Shown here one piece after another: positions 53,701-61,378 of a DNA stretch of 64,000 nucleotides. The stretch's first letter is position 1; every line of letters starts with the position of its first letter. Origin of the DNA: Oceaniferula marina (GTDB lineage Bacteria; Verrucomicrobiota; Verrucomicrobiia; Verrucomicrobiales; Akkermansiaceae); NCBI RefSeq assembly GCF_013391475.1, contig NZ_JACBAZ010000004.1, forward strand, positions 496,001 through 560,000, in the 5' to 3' direction. The translations under genes and the position numbers were made by a program. A model generated the notes under the pieces. It was given only the letters and a program-made list of their open reading frames with translations, was not told the origin of the DNA and ran no database searches.

Positions 53701-54405
53701 CCCGATAAAAAGAAAGGAGACCGCTTGAATATCCCAGAACCATTCAACGCGTGGACCCTCAACCTAACAGCAAAAACCAAGGAAGACTTCCTGATCAGGG
53801 GAAACATCGCAAAGGGGAACATCAAAGGAAACCTCGTCGTCACGGGCACCCTTGGCAATCCTCAACCCAAAGGAGAGCTTGTTCTCAAGGACGCACAAGC
53901 CAGCCTTCCCTTCAGCCGACTCCACGTCAAAGAAGGTAAGGTGTTCCTTACCCCCAAACATGGATTCGACCCCCAGCTCAGTTTAAAAGCAACCTCCAGA
54001 ATTGGATCCTACGATGTCGAGATCAACCTCTACGGTCTGGCATCCAACCCCAAAACCCTGATGACCTCTCGCCCGCCACTCCCTGAAAGTGAGATCATCC
54101 TCCTCCTCGCCACCGGTAGCACATCAGAACAACTCAGTGACGGGGCATCCGCAACAGGCAAAGCCTATCAATTGTTAGTCGATAGCGTCATCCGCTCATC
54201 CCCGGGCCGGTTTAAAAAAATCATGAACACCCTCGCCGAACTCAATGAGAAGGTCGACATCAACATCGGCGCATCCGATCCATTCACGGGAAGAAAATAC
54301 AATTCCGCGCGTGTCGACATCACCGACCGCTGGCATGTCGTTGCCTCGATCGATCTCGATAACAACACCCGCGGAATGGTGGTTTACGCCATTCAATTTA
54401 AATAA
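50782..54405 (+). CDS. tamB: TamB/DUF490-family translocation and assembly protein
   Basis: The 1207-residue protein has an N-terminal transmembrane anchor (about residues 27-46, KVLLFLLLLLTLFIGVAQGP) after a Lys-rich tail, a very long beta-rich periplasmic part and the C-terminal DUF490 domain. The C-terminal domain has SEIILLLATGSTSEQLSDGA and ends in NNTRGMVVYAIQFK. This matches TamB, which spans the periplasm as a lipid-carrying groove or assembly bridge. Its stop overlaps the start of the Omp85 gene (TAATG), so TamB and TamA are coupled and probably form a complex. Confidence 0.93.
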   Translation: MPDSPSKKNKAKHKAKKAQRRPRRWPKVLLFLLLLLTLFIGVAQGPLLRSYLEKEIQQQLRTAGIEGSFRVEGSLFSGIELRDVRLTSKGIIRELNVASLTVDYRLTEAIRGNYDKVLTGIRGDRIEIWIDLAATADSSTTTPSTDETTTASSSDPATPINLETIRSYVLPVECFINRSAVRISRGPDLIWQAQDVALTHRTGDEIFHLNLGEFTDMDYRILSHKEVSLTWSKRKLELQNFPIRQDTMLDQVISSWNDEWHPYIPQFLQADITWEGGLFRVNLDKLEAVRISLNKGAIHLDKLAQWIETSDDVAGDITSLDLSIKDIMAPPNQFESRLRIEAEHLQWQKKMIRNFASDISTKEGSATINASTRIDREQASQLTATVNISPPMEETNEPAAAWLNCWHNSSAKVELQIPEPEHIAASITGWFEDQSSLQAPPGGWPTGAITLQGNATVKDQELEQAKASLLYHAPAWSDIQADQILMHASWNPETQRAEGSLNIPNLMGSHIQASANYSLDDEHYDGKLSIQSLDLSKFRSTLERFNQSVPRAGLIQINWSGEGKVSDLDSYQGTITADIEGLEIEAEGQPATDIQLNGQYAPGMQIELSKLLVTRDKLKIKTAANWKNETLQLTTLELHDQDALLVQGSAQLPLAREWSGIEAFLRQPGKLELQLKIDEMPLAEIYEQLPQNSEPLVKGKLSVDFTLGGTLLTPSIQLSTKAKRLQLIGNDKIPVTDINLEISTKEDAIHLDGSAVPDGHKALELAGNMPFHPKQWIDDPESLGNEAINLSLDTRSIDLSAFTSMLPHISEINGTFSSIVKLTGTIAAPEVQGDARLQISRVNSTRESIPNLRDIDIRLNYDQNKLIIAPSSCLVAGGKYNLSGNVDFQEFSNPVFDITLQADKALLWRDDAIIARSDASLKLNGPLEKANLSGDIGIVQSLFYKDVQIIPIGSGANRGASQRSKAELPAFVQPDKKKGDRLNIPEPFNAWTLNLTAKTKEDFLIRGNIAKGNIKGNLVVTGTLGNPQPKGELVLKDAQASLPFSRLHVKEGKVFLTPKHGFDPQLSLKATSRIGSYDVEINLYGLASNPKTLMTSRPPLPESEIILLLATGSTSEQLSDGASATGKAYQLLVDSVIRSSPGRFKKIMNTLAELNEKVDINIGASDPFTGRKYNSARVDITDRWHVVASIDLDNNTRGMVVYAIQFK

Positions 54406-56549
54406 TGAAGCCTGCACATCACAGCATCAAGTTCATCACCAGCCGATGCCTTGTCGGCACGGGTGCACGCATGCTGTCGGTCTTCCTCTTTTTGTTTTCT
54501 GCATTACATGCAGCCAATGAAGTCATCCCCGGGGCTCCGGCAAAAGAACTCGCGCAAGGGGTGCAAAAAAAACTGTCTCCCAAACAACTACAGCCGACCG
54601 CTACCCCCAAACGACAAACAAAGATCAAAATCCACGGGCTTACCTTTATGTCCGAAGAGCAGGCACTCGGATTGTTGGGAAACATGATCGACCATATTGT
54701 TGGCCACGCACCCAGCCCCTCCCGAGCCGATGATGCGGCCTTCCTGCTGGAACACACGCTGCGGCAACAAGGGCTTCCTGAAGCCCAGGTTGATTGGAGA
54801 ATCGGAAAAAGAAACCGCAACATCATCCTGAACGTCGTTCAAGGCCCCTCACGTCATCTGGGCGAAGTAATCATCAGCGGTGTCGAGCCTGCCATGCAAG
54901 AAGAGCTGGTTACTTACTTCAAACAAGAAACCATCGGCTTCAACCTCCTCGGAAAAGGCCAAATTCCATACATTCCGTCCTCGGTGGAAGAGGCCGTGGC
55001 GAATGTGACAGTCCACATGCAATCCGAAGGCTACTGGAATGCCGAAACCTCACTCGTCAAAACCTCGATTCAAGTCGAACAGGGGCTCGTCAACCTGCAT
55101 GTAGCGGTCAAACCAGGCCCCCTCTTTCTCTTGGCTCCCCCCGAACTCAGAGGCCCTATCCCGGTCGACCTCATCCCGCTGCGGCAACAGTTGAGCGCCT
55201 ATCTCGGATTACCTGCCAATACACAAAACATCAATGCCTCACGCAAAACCACACTCAGTTATTTCCTCAAACTGGGGTATGCATTTACCGAAGTGCAAAT
55301 GGATAAAGAAACCGTCGGCCATCGCCTGCGCCTGATTTTCACCGTCCAAACCGGAAACCGCTACAAGATTGGCAAGATCAACATTACCGGCTTGGAGCGG
55401 ACCGACCCCAGCATCCTGCAACGCCGCTTGAATCGCAGCGTCGGAACACTTTACAACCCGGAAAAAGTTGAAGAAAACCGCCGAAAATTCATCTCCACCG
55501 GAGCTTTTTCATCGATGCTCATCGATACCTCCCCGCGCAATGACGGCTACATTGACATCACACTCCGAGTTCAGGAAGGTCGAGCTCGGGCCGTGGGAAC
55601 CCACCTGGGAGCGGGCAGCTACGAAGGTGGCATTTTCGGACTCTCCTACCTCGACCGCAATTTCCGGGGAAAACTACAAACACTCTCGGTGTCTGGAGAA
55701 TTTTCAGGGTTGGGCCTCCTCGGACAGGCCAGCATCAACGACCCAATGCTCTTCGGATCCGACCTCAACGGTACCTTGCGCGTGTTCCTGCTGTCACATG
55801 AGTTCGATGGCTATAAAAAATTCGAAGCGGGCCTGGGAGCCGAGCTGGTATGGATTATCAATGACAACTACGGGATGCGTTTTTACGGTGAAAGCATCAC
55901 GGCCCGGACCGACAGTGCGGGTTTACCTGACGAGGAGCTTGGCTACACCGAATACGAAGTGTGGCGTCTTGGCATCACCCAGAGGTTGGACTTCAGGGAC
56001 AATGCCCTCAATCCACACAAAGGGTTTTACGCGGAACTGCTGACCGAAGCCGGAGTTGTCACAGGGGGGTCACCCATCCCCTATTACAAATTCGAACTCC
56101 GGAGTAGCTATCGCCAACCCTTTTTCGAGAGTGATTTTCTCACTCTCACTGGACGGGCCGGATTCAACTTCAACGATGACCAAACCAATTACCCGATTGA
56201 TTTACGCTTTTTTCTCGGTGGCAGCGACAGCGTTCGCAGTTTCCCGGAACGGGAGATGGGACCCAGCGTCCGCGGTGACGCGGTCGGGGGTGAGGCTTAT
56301 TGGATCGCCAGCGCCGAATACAACCGCAAAATCAAAGGCCCGGTCTACATGAATGTCTTTGCTGATGCTGGGGCTTTAGCCCGTGACACAAGTGGTCTGG
56401 ACACCGCGGACGTCCATCTGGCAGCCGGGCTTGGCTTCTGGCTGGACCTCCCGATCGGCCCCGTCCGTGCTGAATATGGCTACAATATGAACCGCCGCGA
56501 CGGCGAACCGGCAGGAACCTTCCACTTCACCATCGGTGTGAATTTCTAA
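54405..56549 (+). CDS. Omp85-family outer-membrane protein (TamA/BamA like)
   Basis: The 714-residue protein has a signal peptide (about residues 16-37, VGTGARMLSVFLFLFSALHA), POTRA repeats (about 60-390; for example RYKIGKINITGLERTDPSIL and NRSVGTLYNPEKVEENRRKF) and a 16-strand barrel. The barrel contains FFLGGSDSVRSFPEREMG (the family VRGY/F-type loop 6 motif) and ends GTFHFTIGVNF with a terminal Phe. Coupling to tamB points to a TamA-type role; BamA cannot be excluded, since a separate bamA would be elsewhere. A strong bidirectional terminator follows. Confidence 0.93.
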   Translation: MKPAHHSIKFITSRCLVGTGARMLSVFLFLFSALHAANEVIPGAPAKELAQGVQKKLSPKQLQPTATPKRQTKIKIHGLTFMSEEQALGLLGNMIDHIVGHAPSPSRADDAAFLLEHTLRQQGLPEAQVDWRIGKRNRNIILNVVQGPSRHLGEVIISGVEPAMQEELVTYFKQETIGFNLLGKGQIPYIPSSVEEAVANVTVHMQSEGYWNAETSLVKTSIQVEQGLVNLHVAVKPGPLFLLAPPELRGPIPVDLIPLRQQLSAYLGLPANTQNINASRKTTLSYFLKLGYAFTEVQMDKETVGHRLRLIFTVQTGNRYKIGKINITGLERTDPSILQRRLNRSVGTLYNPEKVEENRRKFISTGAFSSMLIDTSPRNDGYIDITLRVQEGRARAVGTHLGAGSYEGGIFGLSYLDRNFRGKLQTLSVSGEFSGLGLLGQASINDPMLFGSDLNGTLRVFLLSHEFDGYKKFEAGLGAELVWIINDNYGMRFYGESITARTDSAGLPDEELGYTEYEVWRLGITQRLDFRDNALNPHKGFYAELLTEAGVVTGGSPIPYYKFELRSSYRQPFFESDFLTLTGRAGFNFNDDQTNYPIDLRFFLGGSDSVRSFPEREMGPSVRGDAVGGEAYWIASAEYNRKIKGPVYMNVFADAGALARDTSGLDTADVHLAAGLGFWLDLPIGPVRAEYGYNMNRRDGEPAGTFHFTIGVNF

Positions 56550-56589
56550 ACCAGGAAACCGCGAAAACCGACAAAACCTCAAAACGCGA

Positions 56590-56624
56590 AAAACCCTTGA
56601 AAACTCGTAGTTTTCAAGGGTTTT
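56590..56624. terminator. Bidirectional terminator between the Omp85 gene and tRNA-CAU
   Basis: A perfect 15-bp palindrome, AAAACCCTTGAAAAC-TCGTA-GTTTTCAAGGGTTTT, has T runs in both directions. It serves the plus-strand Omp85 gene and the minus-strand tRNA. Confidence 0.88.
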
Positions 56625-56639
56625 CGTGGAAAGTATCAA

Positions 56640-56714
56640 TGGTAGCAGGGGGGAGATTTGAACTCCCGACAAAAGGCTTATGAGTCCTCTGCTCTACCCC
56701 TGAGCTACCCTGCC
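56640..56714 (-). tRNA. tRNA with anticodon CAU (probably elongator Met)
   Basis: The minus strand folds as a cloverleaf: acceptor GGCAGGG with CCCTGCT (G1-U72), D arm GCTCAGGGGTAGAGC, anticodon loop CTCATAA and T arm GGGAGTTCAAATCTCCC. The discriminator is A followed by an encoded CCA. The anticodon stem lacks the three G-C pairs of initiator tRNAs. Elongator Met is preferred; a lysidine-modified tRNA-Ile cannot be excluded. One A-G opposition at 31-39 is present. Confidence 0.93.
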
Positions 56715-56905
56715 TTTCATTGATCGGTGCCGGCTGCAAATTGTGGGGAATTTCGCTCCGGCAGGCGTGAGGTAATGCGAAAACCGACTTTTGTCGAATA
56801 AAAATTAAAGAAAGATCACTCTAAGGTTGCCAAATGCTCATAATACGCTAGTTACACGCCTCCGACTTATTTGATTCGGCATCAGTAATCCAAGCAACCA
56901 AAGTT

Positions 56906-59023
56906 ATGAGTGACCTTTCTCTTTACAGAAACATCGGAATCTTCGCCCACGTGGATGCGGGCAAGACCACTACCACTGAGCGCATCCTAAAACTTACCGG
57001 CAAAATTCACAAAACCGGTGAGGTGCACGACGGCGAATCCACGACCGATTTCATGGATCAGGAAGCTGAGCGCGGCATTACCATCCAGTCAGCGGCTGTC
57101 AGCTGCTTCTGGCCAGGTACCAACAACCAGTACAAGCCCCACCGCTTCAACGTCATTGACACACCCGGTCACGTTGACTTCACCGTGGAAGTTTATCGTT
57201 CCCTCAAAGTGCTCGACGGCGGTATCGGCGTGTTCTGTGGATCCGGTGGTGTTGAGCCACAATCCGAGACCAACTGGCGCTACGCCAACGAGTCAGCCGT
57301 TTCCCGTATCATTTTCGTCAACAAGCTCGACCGTATCGGAGCCGACTTCTACCGCGTCGTTGACCAAGTGAAAAACGTGCTCGGAGCCAAGCCACTCGTC
57401 ATGGTGCTGCCGATCGGCATCGAAGACCAAATGACCGGAGTCGTGGATCTTCTCACCCGCAAAGCCTGGGTCTGGAAAGATGGTGCGGAAGCCGAAGACT
57501 ACACCCTCGAAGACGTTCCAGCCGACATGGTGGACAAAGTCGAGGAATACCGCGAGGCACTCATCGAAACTGCCGTTGAGCAGGATGACGACCTGATGGA
57601 ACAGTATCTCGAAGGCGAAGAGCCTAGCATCGAGGACATCAAAAAGTGCATCCGTAAAGGAACCATCGCTCTCGACTTCTTCCCAACCTACTGCGGAACC
57701 GCCTTCAAGAACAAGGGTGTGCAGCTTCTCCTCGATGCTGTTGTGGACTTCCTCCCATCACCTACCGAAGTGCCAGCCCAGCCAGAAGTTGATCCAGAAG
57801 GTAACGAGACCGGACGTTTCGCTGAAGTCACTCCTGACAGCCCACTCCGCGCACTCGCATTCAAGATCATGGACGACCAGTATGGAGCCCTGACCTTCAC
57901 CCGTATTTACTCAGGTAAGCTTGAAAAGGGTATGACCATCCTCAACACCTTCACAGGTAAAACCGAGCGTGTCGGCCGGATCGTCGAAATGCAGGCTGAC
58001 GAACGCATCGAACTCGACAGCGCACAAGCTGGTGACATTGTAGCCCTCGTTGGACTCAAGAACGTCCAGACCGGCCACACACTTTGTGACCAAAACGACC
58101 CTGCAACTCTCGAGCCCATGGTCTTCCCCGATCCTGTGATCTCGATTGCCGTCGCCCCCAAGGACAAAGCGAATGCCGAAAAACTCGGTGTCGCCATCGG
58201 TAAGATGGTCAAAGAAGACCCGACATTCATCGTTGAAACCGACCAGGACTCCGGTGAAACCATCCTCAAGGGAATGGGCGAGCTTCACCTCGACATCAAA
58301 GTGGATATCCTCAAACGGACGCACAACGTTGAAGTGGAAGTTGGCAAGCCTCAGGTGGCCTACCGCGAAACCATCAGCAAGCGCATCGAAGACAGCTACA
58401 CCCACAAGAAGCAGTCCGGTGGATCCGGTCAGTATGGTAAGATCGACTACATCATCGAGCCGACCGACGCCGAGGAAGGTGAAGAGTTCGAATTCGAGTC
58501 CAAAGTCGTTGGTGGTAACGTGCCTAAGGAATACTGGCCAGCCATTGAAAAAGGCTTCAAAAGGTCCAAGGACAAGGGTGTTCTCGCTGGTTTCCCATGC
58601 TTGAACTTCAAAGTCACCTTGGTTGACGGTGGATTCCACGCCGTGGACTCCTCCGCCATCGCATTCGAAATTGCCGCCAAGGCAGCCTACCGTCAGTCGA
58701 TTCCGAAAGCCGGACCTCAGCTGCTTGAGCCCATCATGAAACTGGACGTCTTCACACCTGAAGACAACGTTGGTGACGTGATCGGCGACCTCAACCGCCG
58801 CCGCGGCATGATCAAAGAGCAGGAGCGCACCCCAACAGGTATCCGCGTCAAAGCCGATGCTCCTCTGAGCGACATGTTCGGCTACATCGGTGACCTGCGC
58901 ACCATGACCTCCGGTCGTGGCCAGTTCTCCATGGAGTTCTCCCACTACGCCCCATGTCCAAAGAACGTCTCCGAGGAGGTGATCGCGGACGTGAAAAAGC
59001 GCGAAGCTGAGAAGAACAAGTAA
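56906..59023 (+). CDS. fusA: Elongation factor G, fusA2-like subfamily
   Basis: The 705-residue translational GTPase has G1 [11 protein letters not shown]2 with [16 protein letters not shown]3 [21 protein letters not shown]4 [11 protein letters not shown], and the full set of domains II-V ending [12 protein letters not shown]. The switch-adjacent sequence [20 protein letters not shown] and the frequent acidic [20 protein letters not shown] match an EF-G subfamily known from gammaproteobacteria (FusA2 of Vibrio type) more than canonical EF-G ([17 protein letters not shown]). It is complete with no frame disruption. It is not near str-operon ribosomal genes (rpsL, rpsG, tuf). No Shine-Dalgarno precedes the ATG. 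A strong terminator follows. Confidence 0.93.
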   Translation: MSDLSLYRNIGIFAHVDAGKTTTTERILKLTGKIHKTGEVHDGESTTDFMDQEAERGITIQSAAVSCFWPGTNNQYKPHRFNVIDTPGHVDFTVEVYRSLKVLDGGIGVFCGSGGVEPQSETNWRYANESAVSRIIFVNKLDRIGADFYRVVDQVKNVLGAKPLVMVLPIGIEDQMTGVVDLLTRKAWVWKDGAEAEDYTLEDVPADMVDKVEEYREALIETAVEQDDDLMEQYLEGEEPSIEDIKKCIRKGTIALDFFPTYCGTAFKNKGVQLLLDAVVDFLPSPTEVPAQPEVDPEGNETGRFAEVTPDSPLRALAFKIMDDQYGALTFTRIYSGKLEKGMTILNTFTGKTERVGRIVEMQADERIELDSAQAGDIVALVGLKNVQTGHTLCDQNDPATLEPMVFPDPVISIAVAPKDKANAEKLGVAIGKMVKEDPTFIVETDQDSGETILKGMGELHLDIKVDILKRTHNVEVEVGKPQVAYRETISKRIEDSYTHKKQSGGSGQYGKIDYIIEPTDAEEGEEFEFESKVVGGNVPKEYWPAIEKGFKRSKDKGVLAGFPCLNFKVTLVDGGFHAVDSSAIAFEIAAKAAYRQSIPKAGPQLLEPIMKLDVFTPEDNVGDVIGDLNRRRGMIKEQERTPTGIRVKADAPLSDMFGYIGDLRTMTSGRGQFSMEFSHYAPCPKNVSEEVIADVKKREAEKNK

Positions 59024-59053
59024 GTTCGACTCCAAGCATTTACCCAATCAACC

Positions 59054-59085
59054 AAGCGCCGGCTCATATGAGCCGGCGCTTTTTT
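59054..59085 (+). terminator. Rho-independent terminator after fusA
   Basis: A perfect palindrome AAGCGCCGGCTCA-TA-TGAGCCGGCGCTT is followed by TTTTT. The stem is among the strongest in the window. Confidence 0.93.
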
Positions 59086-59529
59086 GTGGCAGCAAGGTAT
59101 ATGCCTCAAAACCGCACGACAACGATACACAGCTGACCTCGGTTGACGGGCAGCATGACTGCGGTGGAACATACCCAGAACAGAAACTCATCCGGAATAC
59201 TCGTTGAGCACGAAGTATTTTCCCTCAAAGCGTAACCATGTTCAATCGTCTCGTCTGTTTTGCTAAATGGTATGAGCCACCCAATCGCTCCAGCTTATTA
59301 TCATCCCCCCCCGCACAACAAACCAAGAAGGGCAAACCCAGAACTCCAGAGCGTCGCTTGAGCATCCCGCGCCCACGCATCACTCACACCGTCCAGAACG
59401 CGTCCAATCCTGAACTCTCCCCCTTCCCACCTATTGATGGATCCAGTCAGACCAAATGACTCCCCCGTACGCAACAATGCGAAACCTGTAAAGGTTTCGC
59501 ATTGGCAAAAGGTGTAATTGATCGAGAGA
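59086..59529. other. Intergenic stretch of 444 bases with a dispersed repeat and a hairpin
   Basis: No convincing gene was seen. It contains copy B of the dispersed element (59147-59272), a hairpin AATGCGAAACC-TGTAAA-GGTTTCGCATT (59476-59503) just past the end of the minus-strand coiled-coil gene, and an Arg/Pro-rich open frame that looks random. Confidence 0.7.
59147..59272 (-). repeat. Dispersed intergenic element, copy B
   Basis: Read on the minus strand it is collinear with 19442-19567: 28 of the first 31 bases match, TTCCGGATGA lies 66 bases from the start of the identical block in both, and AGTCATG lies 103 bases from it in both. The inverted right end of copy A is not seen here, so this copy may be partial. 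Confidence 0.72.
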
Positions 59530-60339
59530 TCAGTTGGTCACAGGCTTGGCCAAAATCACATGATCGCCAGGCTGAACCACCATTCCGGGGGTCATGCTAC
59601 GGTAATCAATATCAGCCACGATACGGCGGCCTTCGATGGCATTGACATTCAAGTTGCCGATGTAGCTCATGCCTCGCTTGATCATCAGCTTGGCTTCTGC
59701 CGTCACTGGCATATTGCTTGGAATCTCGAGAGTCACAAAACCCCAATCGTGGTTGACTGCGGTCACACGACCTTCGGCAGAGTTACCCTTGATACGAGCA
59801 GCACGCTTGGAGATACGCGTATCCAGCTCTTGGATCGTCTTGGTGTTTGCATTCACCATTCCGTCCATTTTTTCATTCAAGAGCTCAAGCTCTTCAAGAT
59901 CACGGTTGGCTTTCTTCAACTCATCTTCCAGCTGCTTGACCAATGCGGGAACTTGCTCAAGCTCCACATTGTCACCAAGGTCCTTGAACTGCTTCTTGAT
60001 CTGCTCGATGAGATCCTTGACCCGGCCAAGCTCTTCGTCTTGTGCCGCAATCTTGTTCTTCTCCTCGTTGACTCGACGACGCGCAAGCTTCAAGTTGCTC
60101 TTCACGTTGTCCAGCTCAGACTCAGCTTTGATTTTATCACTTAAAGCCGCGTCGCGTTCATCTTCACGCTCTTTGGCTTCTTCTTTCGTGGTTTTGATGC
60201 TCGCCTTGCGGTTTTCATTTTCACCGTCCAAGGTTGTCCGCTTGTCACGAAGCTGTTGGAAATCGTCCTTACTTTGGTAGGAGAACCAGCCACCCGCCAA
60301 AATGGCGATAATAGCAACAATGTATAATATGGATTTCAT
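59530..60339 (-). CDS. Membrane-anchored coiled-coil protein, paralogue 2
   Basis: The 269-residue protein has an N-terminal anchor (about residues 4-21, ILYIVAIIAILAGGWFSY), a long coiled coil (about 27-190; Lys/Glu-rich) and a C-terminal beta domain of about 75 residues (VTAVNHDWGFVTLEIPSN, then VVQPGDHVILAKP). The beta domain resembles small barrels such as the FlgT C-terminal domain, with a W-G-F-V motif. The paralogue upstream has the same parts. Function unknown; it is likely an envelope structural or regulatory component. A hairpin follows the gene. Confidence 0.82.
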   Translation of the reverse strand: MKSILYIVAIIAILAGGWFSYQSKDDFQQLRDKRTTLDGENENRKASIKTTKEEAKEREDERDAALSDKIKAESELDNVKSNLKLARRRVNEEKNKIAAQDEELGRVKDLIEQIKKQFKDLGDNVELEQVPALVKQLEDELKKANRDLEELELLNEKMDGMVNANTKTIQELDTRISKRAARIKGNSAEGRVTAVNHDWGFVTLEIPSNMPVTAEAKLMIKRGMSYIGNLNVNAIEGRRIVADIDYRSMTPGMVVQPGDHVILAKPVTN

Positions 60340-60412
60340 GATAAGTAGGTGTAGGTGTGTGGGTCGTATATCCTGAAAATTTCGATCACAGTCAATTCAG
60401 CCAATCGGATAC

Positions 60413-61216
60413 TTAATTGGCGGCTGTGGCTGGGTTTGGCTTAGCTTCTTCGCGCTCGGCCATCACGGTATCACCGGCGCGCAGGGTGACTCCCTCGGCG
60501 ACGGAATCGAGAACAACGTCAGCTGATGCCCGGCCGGCTTCCACAGCGGTGACCTTCAGCTTGGCAATCACATCTCCACCGCGGAGAACATCCAGCGTAG
60601 AGCCCGAAACCACACCCTGGCGATCTCCGGCAGCCAGAATCACAAAACCCCAGTTGCGGTAAACCGAACTGATGCGAGTCTTCAGCGTAGGGAAGGACTT
60701 CCCACTGCTCTGCAGCTCAATCAGCTCACGCGTCGTTTTGATGCGGGCTTTGCCATTGGTGTCCAAGTCAATCAGATTGGCCTTGCGAGCTTCCGCAGAC
60801 GCAATCGCGTCGGTAGCCTCGGTAAGCTGGGCACGCATGCGCTTGATCTTAGGAATCAACTCCTCGGGGTCGGGAAGATCCTTGAGCGCATCAGCAGCTT
60901 GGGCAAGCTCTTGCTTTTTGGCATTAAACTCAGCCTCAAGCTTCACAATGTCCTTTTTAGCGGTATCATAGTCAGCCTGCTCTTTTTCAAGCTCTTTGTT
61001 GAGCGCGACGGCAGCATCTTTGTGCTGATCCCTCAAATCTTCTGCATCTTTACGACGTTTGATCTGAGCGTTAAGGTCATTGGTGGTTGTCTTTTCAACC
61101 TGTAAGGCCTTTTTGAAGTCGCCAATTTCAACCTCTTTGGCTTCTTTATTTTTAAAGGCGACAAATGCAGCAACGGCCAGAAAGACAGCTGCCAGAGTTC
61201 CAAATATTTTTGACAT
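60413..61216 (-). CDS. Membrane-anchored coiled-coil protein, paralogue 1
   Basis: The 267-residue paralogue of the next gene has an anchor (about residues 4-20, IFGTLAAVFLAVAAFVAFK), coiled coil (about 30-185) and a C-terminal beta domain with the shared pattern VYRNWGFVILAAGDRQGVVS, then RGGDVIAKLKVTAVEAGRAS and RAGDTV. Identity with the paralogue is concentrated in the C-terminal domain (WGFV, RG, GD). It is 73 bases upstream of paralogue 2, on the same strand, and divergent from the ABC exporter, which starts 163 bases away. Confidence 0.82.
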   Translation of the reverse strand: MSKIFGTLAAVFLAVAAFVAFKNKEAKEVEIGDFKKALQVEKTTTNDLNAQIKRRKDAEDLRDQHKDAAVALNKELEKEQADYDTAKKDIVKLEAEFNAKKQELAQAADALKDLPDPEELIPKIKRMRAQLTEATDAIASAEARKANLIDLDTNGKARIKTTRELIELQSSGKSFPTLKTRISSVYRNWGFVILAAGDRQGVVSGSTLDVLRGGDVIAKLKVTAVEAGRASADVVLDSVAEGVTLRAGDTVMAEREEAKPNPATAAN

Positions 61217-61378
61217 AGTCGTTTTTTATTGTGTTAGGATCGTAGGGGTATCGGTGTGTTACGCGCAACCTAATGAATATTGTGGGGGGTCGGCAACTCC
61301 AAAATTCATATATTTTAGGTTTCTTTATCCTTGTCTTTACAATGGCATGCCTACTGGCAACATTCTGGGAGATTTACC

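Noticed and set aside
56640-56714. tRNA pseudogene, because of the 31-39 A-G opposition and G1-U72 pair
   Set aside because: All other stems pair, the loops are canonical and CCA is encoded, so it is treated as functional.
57911-59047. 378-codon minus-strand open frame opposite fusA
   Set aside because: It is the antisense shadow of domains II-V of EF-G, with His/Phe/Val-biased composition and no domains.
59238-59459. 73-codon open frame in the intergenic stretch after fusA
   Set aside because: Arg/Pro/Ser-rich random-looking composition, no start signal, and its beginning overlaps the dispersed repeat copy B.
59476-59503. Rho-independent terminator of the coiled-coil operon
   Set aside because: The 11-bp hairpin is perfect, but no T run follows on the minus strand, so it is only mentioned as a hairpin.
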